Below are positions 42,113 to 50,883 of a stretch of DNA of 64,000 nt, one piece after another. Within the stretch, counting starts at the first letter, position 1. Each line of letters starts with the position of its first letter. A program made the translations under genes and the position numbers. The stretch covers positions 1 to 64,000 of the forward strand of contig CBFHJA010000023.1 in NCBI GenBank assembly GCA_965656085.1. The letters run 5' to 3'. The notes beneath the pieces were generated by a model, which did not search any database, was not told the DNA's origin, and saw only the letters and a list, made by a program, of their open reading frames with translations. Source of the DNA: Aliishimia sp965656085 (GTDB lineage: Bacteria > Pseudomonadota > Alphaproteobacteria > Rhodobacterales > Rhodobacteraceae).

Positions 42113-44416
42113 ATGCAAGCAACCGGCACGGCGCAAACGGGTTTGGTGCGCCTAGCGTATCAGGCGCGGGACAAGGGCCGGAACCTCGCTATCGCGGCAC
42201 TGCTGTTCAGCGTGCTTGCCTACATCGCACCGCCCGGACTGCCGCAACTCGCCTTGATCGCCGCCTCCTCCGCGCTCGTCGTGCTGCTGCTCGCGTTTTC
42301 GATCATATGGTGGCGCAGTTCGGCGCGCAGTCAGGTTGAAGAGAAGAGCCTGTCTGATTTCATCGCGCAGGACATCATCGCGAGCTTCGTCACCGATGAC
42401 GACGGCGCCTTGCTCTATACTAACAGGGCCGGAAAACAGCGCTGTGACGGCTGGGTCTCAGACACGCTGTCCGCCACGCTGCGGCCTGTCTTGGCCAATC
42501 CTGCACCAATCCTGCACCGGCTCAAGGCGCTCGTCGAGCAAAGTGGCGCTGCGCGTGAAGACATCGTTACGCGGAAGGGGCATGTGCGACTCTCCGTCCA
42601 CCGCTCGGGCGAGGCGCGCCTTATCTGGCGGCTTGAAGATATCGCCGAGACACCCGGGGCCGGGCGCACATCCGGGCCGCAGCTTCCGCTCATAATGCTC
42701 GGGCGCGGTGAAGCCATCCTGTCGATGAACGAGGCCGCGCGACACATGATCGGTCGGCGGGTGAAATCGCTTGACCGGCTGTTCACCCGTAGCCCTGTGA
42801 CCTCCGGCGCACCGGTGGAGCTTTCGGCGGAGAGCGGACCGGTCTGGGTCCTACCTCATGAAATGGAGGCCGGTGCAGGGCGCCGGGCGCTCTACTTACT
42901 GCCCTCCGAGGCGCCTGAAAGGGCGGAAGGCTGGCAGGCCATCGAGGAATTGCCAGTGCCGTTGGTGCGTGTCTCGCCCGAGGGCGACGTACTCGGCTTC
43001 AACGCTTCCGCGCAGGGGCTGATCGGTCCGCAACTGGCCGAAGGCGCACTGCTCGCGGACATGATGGAAGGCCTCGGGCGCTCTATCCGGGACTGGCTGC
43101 GTGATACACTCGATGGTCGCGCCGGTCAGAACTCGGAATTCTTGCGCCTGACGCGCGACGACAAGGAAGTTTTCGTGCAGGTCACACTCAACCGCGTGAC
43201 CGGTCAGGAGGGGCCGGCGCTGATCGCGGTGCTGAGCGACGCGACAGAACTCAAGACACTGGAAGCACAATTCGTGCAAAGTCAGAAAATGCAGGCAATC
43301 GGGCAACTTGCCGGAGGTGTTGCGCATGATTTCAACAACCTGCTCACGGCAATCTCAGGCCATTGCGACTTGCTACTTCTACGCCACGACCAAGGCGATC
43401 CGGACTATGCGGACCTCGTGCAGATCAACCAGAACGCCAACCGCGCAGCCGCCCTCGTCAGCCAGCTACTTGCCTTCTCGCGTAAACAGACGCTTCGGCC
43501 CAAAAAGCTCGACATGCGCGACACGCTGGCGGACCTCACGCATCTGCTGAACCGGCTGGTGGGCGAGCGGGTGTCGCTGAAGACCAGTTATGATCCTGTG
43601 CTGCCGCCTATCCGCGCGGACAAACGGCAACTCGAACAGGTTTTGATGAATCTCGTGGTGAACGCACGCGACGCGATGCAAGATGGCGGCGAGATCCGCG
43701 TGACCTGCGAATTCATGGAACTAACCAAGCCGCTCGTGCGTGACAATGCTAAGGTGCCGCAAGGCTCGTATGTCTGCGTGACGGTGTCCGATGATGGGAT
43801 CGGTATTCCGCCGGACAAGCTGCAAAAGGTTTTCGAGCCGTTCTACACCACCAAGCGCACTGATGAGGGTACCGGGCTTGGCCTGTCCACCGCCTATGGC
43901 ATCGTCAAGCAGACCGGTGGGTTCATCTTTGTTGATTCGGTCGTCGGGACCGGTACGACCTTCACGCTCTACTTGCCGGCCCAAGATCGTGTGGACGAAC
44001 CGCAGGACGCACCTGCCGAGGTGCCCGCCGCGAAACCTTTGCCGACCCATGGCGAAGGCGTTATTTTGCTCGTAGAAGACGAAGCGCCCGTGCGCGCCTT
44101 CGCCAGCCGTGCCTTGCGGATGCGCGGCTACACCGTTCTTGAGGCGGACAGCGCGGAGTCGGCGCTCGAAACCCTGCAGGACCCGTCGCTGAACGTGGAT
44201 GTCTTTGTCACAGATGTCGTGATGCCGGGGCTCGACGGACCCTCATGGGTCAAGAAGGCACTGGTGGACAGGCCCGATACGCGGGTCGTGTTCGTATCGG
44301 GCTACGCCGAGGACAGTTTCGATGAGACCCAGTCGCGCATTCCGAATTCCGTTTTTTTGCCGAAGCCCTTCTCGCTCACCGATCTGGCGGAAACTGTGCA
44401 CAGGCAGTTGCACTGA
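42113..44416 (+). CDS. cckA: Hybrid sensor histidine kinase CckA
   Basis: A 767-residue membrane-anchored hybrid kinase. Two transmembrane segments lie at about residues 26-68, then PAS-like regions, the H-box GGVAHDFNNLLTAISGH with the phosphorylated His near residue 405, HATPase motifs (VNARDAMQDGG, DDGIGIPPDKLQKVFEPF, GTGLGLSTAYGIVKQ) and a receiver domain from about residue 645 with Asp near 700 (VTDVVMPGLDGP). This is the CckA layout; it phosphorylates CtrA through ChpT. In Roseobacters this relay controls motility and gene transfer agents rather than viability. Confidence 0.93.
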   Translation: MQATGTAQTGLVRLAYQARDKGRNLAIAALLFSVLAYIAPPGLPQLALIAASSALVVLLLAFSIIWWRSSARSQVEEKSLSDFIAQDIIASFVTDDDGALLYTNRAGKQRCDGWVSDTLSATLRPVLANPAPILHRLKALVEQSGAAREDIVTRKGHVRLSVHRSGEARLIWRLEDIAETPGAGRTSGPQLPLIMLGRGEAILSMNEAARHMIGRRVKSLDRLFTRSPVTSGAPVELSAESGPVWVLPHEMEAGAGRRALYLLPSEAPERAEGWQAIEELPVPLVRVSPEGDVLGFNASAQGLIGPQLAEGALLADMMEGLGRSIRDWLRDTLDGRAGQNSEFLRLTRDDKEVFVQVTLNRVTGQEGPALIAVLSDATELKTLEAQFVQSQKMQAIGQLAGGVAHDFNNLLTAISGHCDLLLLRHDQGDPDYADLVQINQNANRAAALVSQLLAFSRKQTLRPKKLDMRDTLADLTHLLNRLVGERVSLKTSYDPVLPPIRADKRQLEQVLMNLVVNARDAMQDGGEIRVTCEFMELTKPLVRDNAKVPQGSYVCVTVSDDGIGIPPDKLQKVFEPFYTTKRTDEGTGLGLSTAYGIVKQTGGFIFVDSVVGTGTTFTLYLPAQDRVDEPQDAPAEVPAAKPLPTHGEGVILLVEDEAPVRAFASRALRMRGYTVLEADSAESALETLQDPSLNVDVFVTDVVMPGLDGPSWVKKALVDRPDTRVVFVSGYAEDSFDETQSRIPNSVFLPKPFSLTDLAETVHRQLH

Positions 44417-44422
44417 GTGGGG

Positions 44423-45016
44423 TTAGGCGATGCTGTCATAGAGCGCGAACTCCGCCGCGCATTTGCGCCGCAGTTTGGCCTCGGTCTTCGCGCTGAGCGA
44501 CAGCTCCATTGCGAGCGAGACATTCTCGCGACGTGTCGTGGCCTCTTGCCCAAGCCGTTCTTTCAGAAACGCGACAATCTTCTCGGGCTGCTCGTAGCGA
44601 AACAAATGCGTGACTGCGCAGCCGTTCGGCTGCGGAGCGAGAAACCCGGACTGGCTGCCGATATTGGCGAAATCAGGGCGCCTTCCGCGGCAGTATGCGT
44701 CGACGAACGCGTCGAAACTGACGTTTTCAGTGCTGTTGGGCTGCCCGGCAAGGGCGGGGCGCCGACGATAGCGATACCAACTGCCGAGCCAGGCGACAGG
44801 CTCGCGCATGACGGCCATGATTTCAGGATCGCGCCCACAAACCTGCCGGAACATTGGCCGAAGAAAACGATTGTAGCGGTAGAGTGGCGCGTGCTTGAGC
44901 ACGGGCGGGTCGCTGATTACGAGATCGGCGCGGTCCCGCAGCGCCGTATGATAGGCGGTCGTTCCGGTCTTGGGAACCGACAGGAAGACCAGATTTTCTT
45001 TGTAGAACACAAGCAT
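44423..45016 (-). CDS. Sulfotransferase family protein
   Basis: A 197-residue protein with the PAPS-binding P-loop-like motif VPKTGTTAYHTAL near residue 15 and a possible 3'-phosphate element REPVAWLGSWYRY. It is short for a sulfotransferase, so it may be a minimal domain or act with a partner. The acceptor is unknown. It converges with cckA with only 6 nt between stops. Confidence 0.75.
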   Translation of the reverse strand: MLVFYKENLVFLSVPKTGTTAYHTALRDRADLVISDPPVLKHAPLYRYNRFLRPMFRQVCGRDPEIMAVMREPVAWLGSWYRYRRRPALAGQPNSTENVSFDAFVDAYCRGRRPDFANIGSQSGFLAPQPNGCAVTHLFRYEQPEKIVAFLKERLGQEATTRRENVSLAMELSLSAKTEAKLRRKCAAEFALYDSIA

Positions 45017-45126
45017 GCGTGGAGTGTTCCCGCTCCCGGAAATAGCGTCAACACTTCCTTAAGCCTTGTTCCGATAAAGTTGCCTTGAAAGATTTGTGTT
45101 GAATTGTTCTCCCTTTGATCTCATAC

Positions 45127-45141
45127 AGAACATGAGGTGAA
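45127..45141 (-). promoter_or_regulatory. LexA (SOS) box
   Basis: GAAC-ATGAGGT-GAAC, which on the opposite strand reads GTTC-N7-GTTC, the alphaproteobacterial LexA operator. It lies 55-69 bp before recA. A near match GTTC-N7-GATC occurs at 45106-45120. Confidence 0.85.
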
Positions 45142-45195
45142 CATCAGCAGTAGATTGCCGCCCCCACCCGGGTGTGACATGAAGGGAGAAACGCA

Positions 45196-46275
45196 ATGGC
45201 AACGGCAGACCTATTATCCATGGACAACAAGAAAAACGCAGACAAGCAAAAGGCGCTGGACAGCGCGCTGGCGCAAATCGAGCGGCAATTCGGCAAAGGC
45301 TCGATCATGAAGCTCGGCGACGGCACTGCCATACCCGACATTAAGGCCAGTTCCACAGGATCACTTGGTCTCGATATCGCACTCGGCATCGGCGGGTTAC
45401 CAATGGGTCGGATTATCGAGATCTACGGCCCAGAATCTTCAGGTAAAACCACACTTACCCTGCATTGCATTGCCGAGCAGCAAAAACAGGGTGGAGTCTG
45501 TGCCTTTGTCGACGCCGAACACGCGCTCGACCCGCAATATGCCCGCAAACTCGGTGTCGATCTCGACGAACTTCTGATCTCGCAGCCTGACACCGGGGAG
45601 CAAGCCCTCGAGATCACTGATACACTGGTGCGCTCGGGTGCGGTTAACATGGTCGTGGTCGATTCGGTCGCGGCGCTCACGCCGAAATCCGAACTTGAAG
45701 GCGATATGGGCGACAGTTCCGTAGGAGTTCAAGCGCGGCTGATGAGCCAAGCCATGCGCAAGCTCACCGGCTCGATCTCGCGTAGCAATTGCATGGTGAT
45801 CTTCATCAACCAGATCCGGATGAAGATTGGTGTCATGTTCGGCTCGCCGGAGACCACGACAGGCGGCAACGCCCTGAAGTTTTACTCCTCGGTGCGCTTG
45901 GATATCCGCCGCATCGGCGCCCTGAAGGATCGCGATGAAGTTGTCGGCAATGCCACGCGCGTCAAGGTCGTCAAAAACAAGGTCGCGCCGCCCTTTAAGC
46001 AGGTTGAATTCGACATCATGTATGGTGAGGGCATCTCGAAAATGGGAGAGCTTCTGGACCTAGGGGTGAAGGCTGGAATCGTAGAGAAATCCGGCGCATG
46101 GTTCTCTTACGGTGACGAACGGATCGGACAGGGACGGGAGAACGCCAAGACCTTCCTGAAAGACAACACGGCCATCGCACTCGATATCGAGGACAAGATT
46201 CGGGCAGCACATGGTCTCGAGTTCGACATGCCGACCGGGGCTCGGGGCAGCGACGACGACATTCTCGAAGCTTGA
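45196..46275 (+). CDS. recA: Recombinase A
   Basis: A 359-residue strand-exchange ATPase that also triggers LexA self-cleavage. The Walker A motif GPESSGKT lies near residue 80. The family blocks MVVVDSVAALTPKSELEGDMGD (part of Walker B and loop L1) and NQIRMKIGVMFGSPETTTGG (loop L2) are intact. The ribosome-binding site is GGGAG. It sits under a clear LexA box and is followed by a Rho-independent terminator before alaS. Confidence 0.98.
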   Translation: MATADLLSMDNKKNADKQKALDSALAQIERQFGKGSIMKLGDGTAIPDIKASSTGSLGLDIALGIGGLPMGRIIEIYGPESSGKTTLTLHCIAEQQKQGGVCAFVDAEHALDPQYARKLGVDLDELLISQPDTGEQALEITDTLVRSGAVNMVVVDSVAALTPKSELEGDMGDSSVGVQARLMSQAMRKLTGSISRSNCMVIFINQIRMKIGVMFGSPETTTGGNALKFYSSVRLDIRRIGALKDRDEVVGNATRVKVVKNKVAPPFKQVEFDIMYGEGISKMGELLDLGVKAGIVEKSGAWFSYGDERIGQGRENAKTFLKDNTAIALDIEDKIRAAHGLEFDMPTGARGSDDDILEA

Positions 46276-46336
46276 CATTCTATACTCTGGGCGTAGCAAC
46301 CCGACATTTGCGCTGGCGGGATTGCAAGAGTTCTTG

Positions 46337-46366
46337 AAAAGGAGGCTGTATGCGGTCTCCTTTTTT
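46337..46366 (+). terminator. recA terminator
   Basis: AAAAGGAG and CTCCTTTT form an 8-bp stem with a 12-nt loop, followed by a run of T residues and CG. It ends recA transcription 62 nt after the stop. Confidence 0.82.
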
Positions 46367-46437
46367 CGTTTGACGTGGACAGTTTGGCCCGTGGGGGCTA
46401 TGTGACGGAAACCTGAAGATAACCCTGGACTGCACCC

Positions 46438-49119
46438 ATGCCCTCGCTGAACGAAATCCGCTCTACCTTTTTGGATTATTTCAAGAAAAACGGGCATGAG
46501 GTGGTTCCGTCCAGCCCGCTTGTTCCGCGGAACGACCCCACTTTGATGTTTGCGAATTCAGGCATGGTGCAGTTCAAGAACCTTTTCACAGGGCTCGAGA
46601 CCCGCGGCTACACCCGCGCTACAACGGCACAGAAATGCGTGCGCGCGGGCGGCAAGCATAACGACCTCGATAATGTCGGGTATACTGCTCGACATCACAC
46701 GTTCTTCGAGATGCTTGGAAATTTTAGTTTTGGCGATTATTTCAAAGAAGAGGCGATTGCCTACGCCTATACTCTGATCACCGGGGATTTCGGGATCCCA
46801 AAGGACAGGCTTTATGTCACGGTGTACCATACCGATGACGAAGCTGCGGCGATTTGGAAGAAGGTCGGTATTCCAGACGAGCGGATCATTCGGATATCGA
46901 CCTCGGACAATTTCTGGCAGATGGGTCCGACGGGGCCGTGCGGACCCTGCACTGAGATCTTTTACGACCACGGCGATCACATCTGGGGTGGGCCTCCGGG
47001 CTCTCCGGAAGAAGATGGTGATCGGTTTATAGAGATCTGGAACATTGTGTTCATGCAAAACGAGCAATTCGAAGACGGCTCGATGAAGGCGCTTGATATG
47101 CAGTCTATCGATACCGGCATGGGGCTGGAACGGATCGGCGCGTTGCTGCAGGGCAGTCATGACAATTACGACACAGACACGATGCGCGCGCTTATCGAAG
47201 CCTCTGCCCATGCGACCTCGGTCGACCCTTATGGCGATCAGAATGTGCATCACCGGGTCATCGCGGACCACCTGCGCTCGACATCTTTCCTGATCGCCGA
47301 CGGCGTGATGCCCTCGAATGAAGGTCGTGGCTATGTGCTGCGACGGATCATGCGGCGGGCGATGCGCCATGCGCATCTGCTCGGTGCAAACGATCCGGTC
47401 ATGCACCGCCTGGTCCCTGCTCTGGTCAGCCAGATGGGGAATGCCTATCCTGAACTTAGCCAGGCTCAGGCGCTCATCACCGAGACGCTGGAGCTGGAAG
47501 AGACACGCTTCAAGCAGACGCTGGAGCGGGGTCTGAAACTGCTTGAGGAGGAAGTCTCCGGGCTGGACGCGGGCGCCGAGCTTCCCGGCGCGGCGGCGTT
47601 CAAGCTTTACGACACATATGGCTTTCCGCTGGATCTCACGCAGGACGCTTTGCGTGAGCAGGGTCATAGCGTGGATATTGAAGGGTTCGATGCCGCTATG
47701 GCCGAACAGAAGGCCAAGGCGCGCGCGGCGTGGTCCGGGTCGGGCGAGGCCACCGATTTGGCGGTGTGGTTCGACTTGGCTGAGTCTGTCGGCGCAACAG
47801 ACTTTCTGGGCTATGACACCGAAGTAGCCGAAGGCAGCGTTTTGGCCATCGTGGTGGACGGGGCCGAGGTGGACAGCGTAGAGAGCGGCACGGCTTGGGT
47901 CGTATTCAATCAGACACCGTTTTATGCCGAGAGCGGCGGGCAGGTGGCGGATACTGGCTATGTTCGTGCGATCATTGGCGAAAAAGACAGTGCTGCAGAA
48001 GCATTCGCGGGGCATGTGACGGATGTGCAGAAACGAAGCGAGGGGCTTTTTGTGCATCACATTACTGTTGATGAGGGCTGCTTGGCCGTTGGTGATGGTG
48101 TCCGGCTCGAGGTTGATCATGCACGACGGCGCAACATACGGGCAAACCACTCTGCAACCCATCTTCTGCACGAGGCGTTGCGCGGCGCGCTTGGCGATCA
48201 TGTAGCGCAGCGCGGCTCTCTCAACGCGCCGGATCGGCTACGCTTTGATTTCAGCCACGCCAAGGCGCTCAGCACCGAAGAACTGTCGCGCATTGAGGCG
48301 GAGGTGAACACTTTCATTCGCCAAAACGCAGCCGTGGAAACACGGATTATGACTCCGGACGACGCGCGCGCTCTAGGAGCGCAGGCACTCTTCGGGGAAA
48401 AGTATGGTGACGAGGTGCGTGTGGTCTCCATGGGCACGCAGACTGGCTCCGGAAAGGGGCAGGGTGGGAACACTTATTCCATCGAGCTCTGTGGCGGCAC
48501 GCATGTTTGGCGCACCGGCGATATTGGAGCCTTCGTGACCTTGGGTGACACGGCATCGAGTTCTGGTGTGCGCCGGATCGAAGCACTAACCGGGCAAGCA
48601 GCGATGGACTATCTGCGGGCGCAGGACCAGCGGTTGGCTCAGACGGCGTCAGAACTCAAGGCGCAGGCTGCCGATGTGCCGACCCGGGTAAAGGCTCTGC
48701 TAGACGAGCGCAGGAAGCTCGAAAATGAGGTTGCTCAACTGCGCCGTGAGTTGGCTATGGGTGGCGGCGCAACCGCTGCGCCTGATGTCAAGAAAATCAA
48801 TGGGCTAAAGTTCGTTGCTAAAGTACTTTCCGGCGTGACCGGCAAAGACCTGCCGCCCTTGATCGACGAGCATAAGGCACAGATCGGCAGCGGAGCGGTG
48901 CTGCTTATTGCCGAGGCTGCCGGCAAGGTGGCTGTGGCCGCCGGGGTGACGCAGGATGCGACGGACAAAGCGAACGCGGTTGATCTGGTGAAGGCGGCCG
49001 TTGCAGAGTTGGGAGGGAAAGGTGGCGGGGGGCGTCCTGACATGGCGCAGGGTGGCGCCCGGGACGCTACCAATGCCGACGCAGCAATTTCGGCCGCAGA
49101 AGCGGTATTGGGAGGGTAA
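46438..49119 (+). CDS. alaS: Alanyl-tRNA synthetase
   Basis: An 893-residue class II synthetase. The N-terminal catalytic domain starts LNEIRSTFLDYFKKNGHEVV and includes RATTAQKCVRAGGKHNDLDNVG. The editing domain zinc motifs are HSATHLLHEALR and CGGTHVWRTGDIG. The C-terminal Gly-rich DHHA1 region includes GKGGGGRPDMAQGGA. The gene is followed by a DUF1330 gene 1 nt after the stop. Confidence 0.97.
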   Translation: MPSLNEIRSTFLDYFKKNGHEVVPSSPLVPRNDPTLMFANSGMVQFKNLFTGLETRGYTRATTAQKCVRAGGKHNDLDNVGYTARHHTFFEMLGNFSFGDYFKEEAIAYAYTLITGDFGIPKDRLYVTVYHTDDEAAAIWKKVGIPDERIIRISTSDNFWQMGPTGPCGPCTEIFYDHGDHIWGGPPGSPEEDGDRFIEIWNIVFMQNEQFEDGSMKALDMQSIDTGMGLERIGALLQGSHDNYDTDTMRALIEASAHATSVDPYGDQNVHHRVIADHLRSTSFLIADGVMPSNEGRGYVLRRIMRRAMRHAHLLGANDPVMHRLVPALVSQMGNAYPELSQAQALITETLELEETRFKQTLERGLKLLEEEVSGLDAGAELPGAAAFKLYDTYGFPLDLTQDALREQGHSVDIEGFDAAMAEQKAKARAAWSGSGEATDLAVWFDLAESVGATDFLGYDTEVAEGSVLAIVVDGAEVDSVESGTAWVVFNQTPFYAESGGQVADTGYVRAIIGEKDSAAEAFAGHVTDVQKRSEGLFVHHITVDEGCLAVGDGVRLEVDHARRRNIRANHSATHLLHEALRGALGDHVAQRGSLNAPDRLRFDFSHAKALSTEELSRIEAEVNTFIRQNAAVETRIMTPDDARALGAQALFGEKYGDEVRVVSMGTQTGSGKGQGGNTYSIELCGGTHVWRTGDIGAFVTLGDTASSSGVRRIEALTGQAAMDYLRAQDQRLAQTASELKAQAADVPTRVKALLDERRKLENEVAQLRRELAMGGGATAAPDVKKINGLKFVAKVLSGVTGKDLPPLIDEHKAQIGSGAVLLIAEAAGKVAVAAGVTQDATDKANAVDLVKAAVAELGGKGGGGRPDMAQGGARDATNADAAISAAEAVLGG

Positions 49120-49120
49120 G

Positions 49121-49411
49121 ATGGGCGCACTCTGGATCGCACATGTGACCGTGACTGACGCAGAAGCTTATGGAAAATATGCCGAATTGGCGGGGCCTGC
49201 GATTGCCAAGCATGGCGGGACGTTCATCGCGCGTGGTGGGCGGTACGTACAGCTTGAAGGCCAGGAGCGTCCGCGCAATGTGGTGGCGAAGTTTCCGTCA
49301 GTGGAAGCGGCGGTAGCCTGTTACAACTCGTCTGAATACCAGCAGGCGCTTAACCACGCACGCGATGCTTCTGAGCGCGAATTAATGGTGGTCGAGACCT
49401 CCGAGGATTGA
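49121..49411 (+). CDS. DUF1330 family protein
   Basis: A 96-residue dimeric ferredoxin-like (alpha-beta barrel) protein with the signature YAELAGPAIAKHGGTFIARGG and CYNSSEYQQALNHARDASERELMVVE. The function of DUF1330 proteins is not established; the fold is that of small monooxygenase-like or stress-related proteins. The ribosome-binding site GGAGGG lies inside the end of alaS, so it is cotranscribed. Confidence 0.85.
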   Translation: MGALWIAHVTVTDAEAYGKYAELAGPAIAKHGGTFIARGGRYVQLEGQERPRNVVAKFPSVEAAVACYNSSEYQQALNHARDASERELMVVETSED

Positions 49412-49459
49412 GCGTTTTGCAGGCTTGCCAGCACACGACGGGGGCGGCAAACTGCGCGT

Positions 49460-50227
49460 ATGAATAGCGTAGCGTCTGACACCTATTTGACCGAATCTCG
49501 TAGAGATGGAACCTGTCTCATCACGTTGGGGCGCGCTCCTGCCCATGCCTTGTCCCTCGGGATGATCCGCGCATTGCACGCGGCCCTGGAGCGGTTGGCG
49601 GATGAGGACAGCGTGAAGGTCGTGTTGGTCGCGGGTGGTGACCGGGTCTTTTGTGCCGGGCATGATCTGAAGGAAATCCGGCGCCATCGGAACGACGCGG
49701 ATGCTGGGCTAGCCTATCTGGAGACCCTTTTCGAGGCCTGCGGCGATATGATGATGAGGCTCGCGCGTCTACCCAAGCCGACCGTCGCGGTGGTTGAAGG
49801 CGTGGCGACGGCAGGCGGGCTCCAACTCATGAGTTCCTGTGACCTTGTCTTTGCTGGTCGGGACGCACGATTTTGCCTGCCGGGCGTGAACAATGGCGGT
49901 TTCTGCACGACTCCCTCGGTCGCGGTCGGGCGTCGGATCGCGCGCAGCCATGTAATGGAACTGTCGCTTTCTGGGGAGATGTTCGACAGTGAGTGGGCCT
50001 TGCGCACAGGTCTGGTGAACCGGGTTGTGTCTTCCGGTACGGCTTTGGATGCGGCTCGGGACTTTGCCGCAAAACTGGCCTCGCGCCACGCTCCCGCAAT
50101 CGCTGCAGGTAAGGCCGCGCTCGATGAACAACTCGGCCTACCGCTGGAAGATGCCTATGCCGCCGCGACTCCGGTCATGCTGCGGCATTTCATGGACCCG
50201 TTCCGCATCGAGCAGGAACGCGGATAA
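49460..50227 (+). CDS. Enoyl-CoA hydratase/isomerase family protein
   Basis: A 255-residue crotonase-fold protein with the CoA-binding blocks GGDRVFCAGHDLKEI and VATAGGLQLMSSCDLVFAG. Of the two catalytic glutamates of true enoyl-CoA hydratase, the one in the usual PE motif is replaced (FCLPGVNNGG), while the other is kept (VMELSLSGE). It therefore resembles the ECHDC3 subgroup, and its reaction may differ from simple hydration. It follows the DUF1330 gene by 48 nt in the same direction. Confidence 0.82.
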   Translation: MNSVASDTYLTESRRDGTCLITLGRAPAHALSLGMIRALHAALERLADEDSVKVVLVAGGDRVFCAGHDLKEIRRHRNDADAGLAYLETLFEACGDMMMRLARLPKPTVAVVEGVATAGGLQLMSSCDLVFAGRDARFCLPGVNNGGFCTTPSVAVGRRIARSHVMELSLSGEMFDSEWALRTGLVNRVVSSGTALDAARDFAAKLASRHAPAIAAGKAALDEQLGLPLEDAYAAATPVMLRHFMDPFRIEQERG

Positions 50228-50291
50228 CCCTTTTCGTTTTGGGATTTGCGCTATCTCTGATGGTACATGAACCGTTCTGGGAAAGCTGTCT

Positions 50292-50837
50292 ATGAAACAA
50301 GTGTTTGCCGCCCTTATACTATGCGTCCTGCCGCAACTCGGGACTGCCAATGACTGGGACGCGCTGGACAGCCCGACGGCGATTGCGGTCATGCGGCACG
50401 CGCTGGCGCCGGGCGGAGGCGATCCGGCGGATTTCGAGTTGGGCGATTGCAGCACGCAGCGCAATCTGGACGACCGGGGCCGGGCGCAGGCGGCCCGGAT
50501 CGGGGCTGCGCTGCGGGAGCGCGGCATCCTCTTTGATGCGGTCTGGACCAGCCAATGGTGCCGCTGTGTCGATACGGCCGCGTTACTGGACCTTGGAACG
50601 CCGCGCGAGAGGCCGCCTCTGAACTCCTTCTTTCAAAACCGGGCTGCGGGTGCCGGGCAGACGGCGGAGACGCTGGACTTGCTTGAGGCGCATAGCGGCG
50701 GCCGACTGATGCTGGTCACGCATCAGGTGAATATCACGGCGCTCATGGATGTGTTCCCGCGCTCTGGTGAGATCGTTGTGATCGAATTCGAGGACGGCAC
50801 CGTTGAAGTGACGGGTCGCATCCTGATAGATCCTTAA
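50292..50837 (+). CDS. Exported histidine phosphatase family protein
   Basis: A 181-residue protein with a signal peptide (MKQVFAALILCVLPQLGTAN) and a histidine phosphatase fold. The catalytic region reads VMRHALAPGG (RHA instead of the usual RHG), and the second His is in LVTHQVNITAL. SQWCRC supplies the phosphate-pocket Arg. The substrate is unknown; periplasmic location suggests phosphate scavenging or a polymer phosphate. It converges with typA. Confidence 0.8.
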   Translation: MKQVFAALILCVLPQLGTANDWDALDSPTAIAVMRHALAPGGGDPADFELGDCSTQRNLDDRGRAQAARIGAALRERGILFDAVWTSQWCRCVDTAALLDLGTPRERPPLNSFFQNRAAGAGQTAETLDLLEAHSGGRLMLVTHQVNITALMDVFPRSGEIVVIEFEDGTVEVTGRILIDP

Positions 50838-50883
50838 CACATACTCATGTGATGCCTGAGAAACAGGCTATAAGAAATTGGTA

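Noticed and set aside
46558..48201. A 547-codon open frame antisense to alaS
   Set aside because: The sense strand encodes alanyl-tRNA synthetase with all motifs. The antisense frame has no supporting feature.
50846..50870. Short GCCTG...CAGGC hairpin considered as the typA terminator
   Set aside because: Only a 5-bp stem and no T tract on either strand, so support is too weak.
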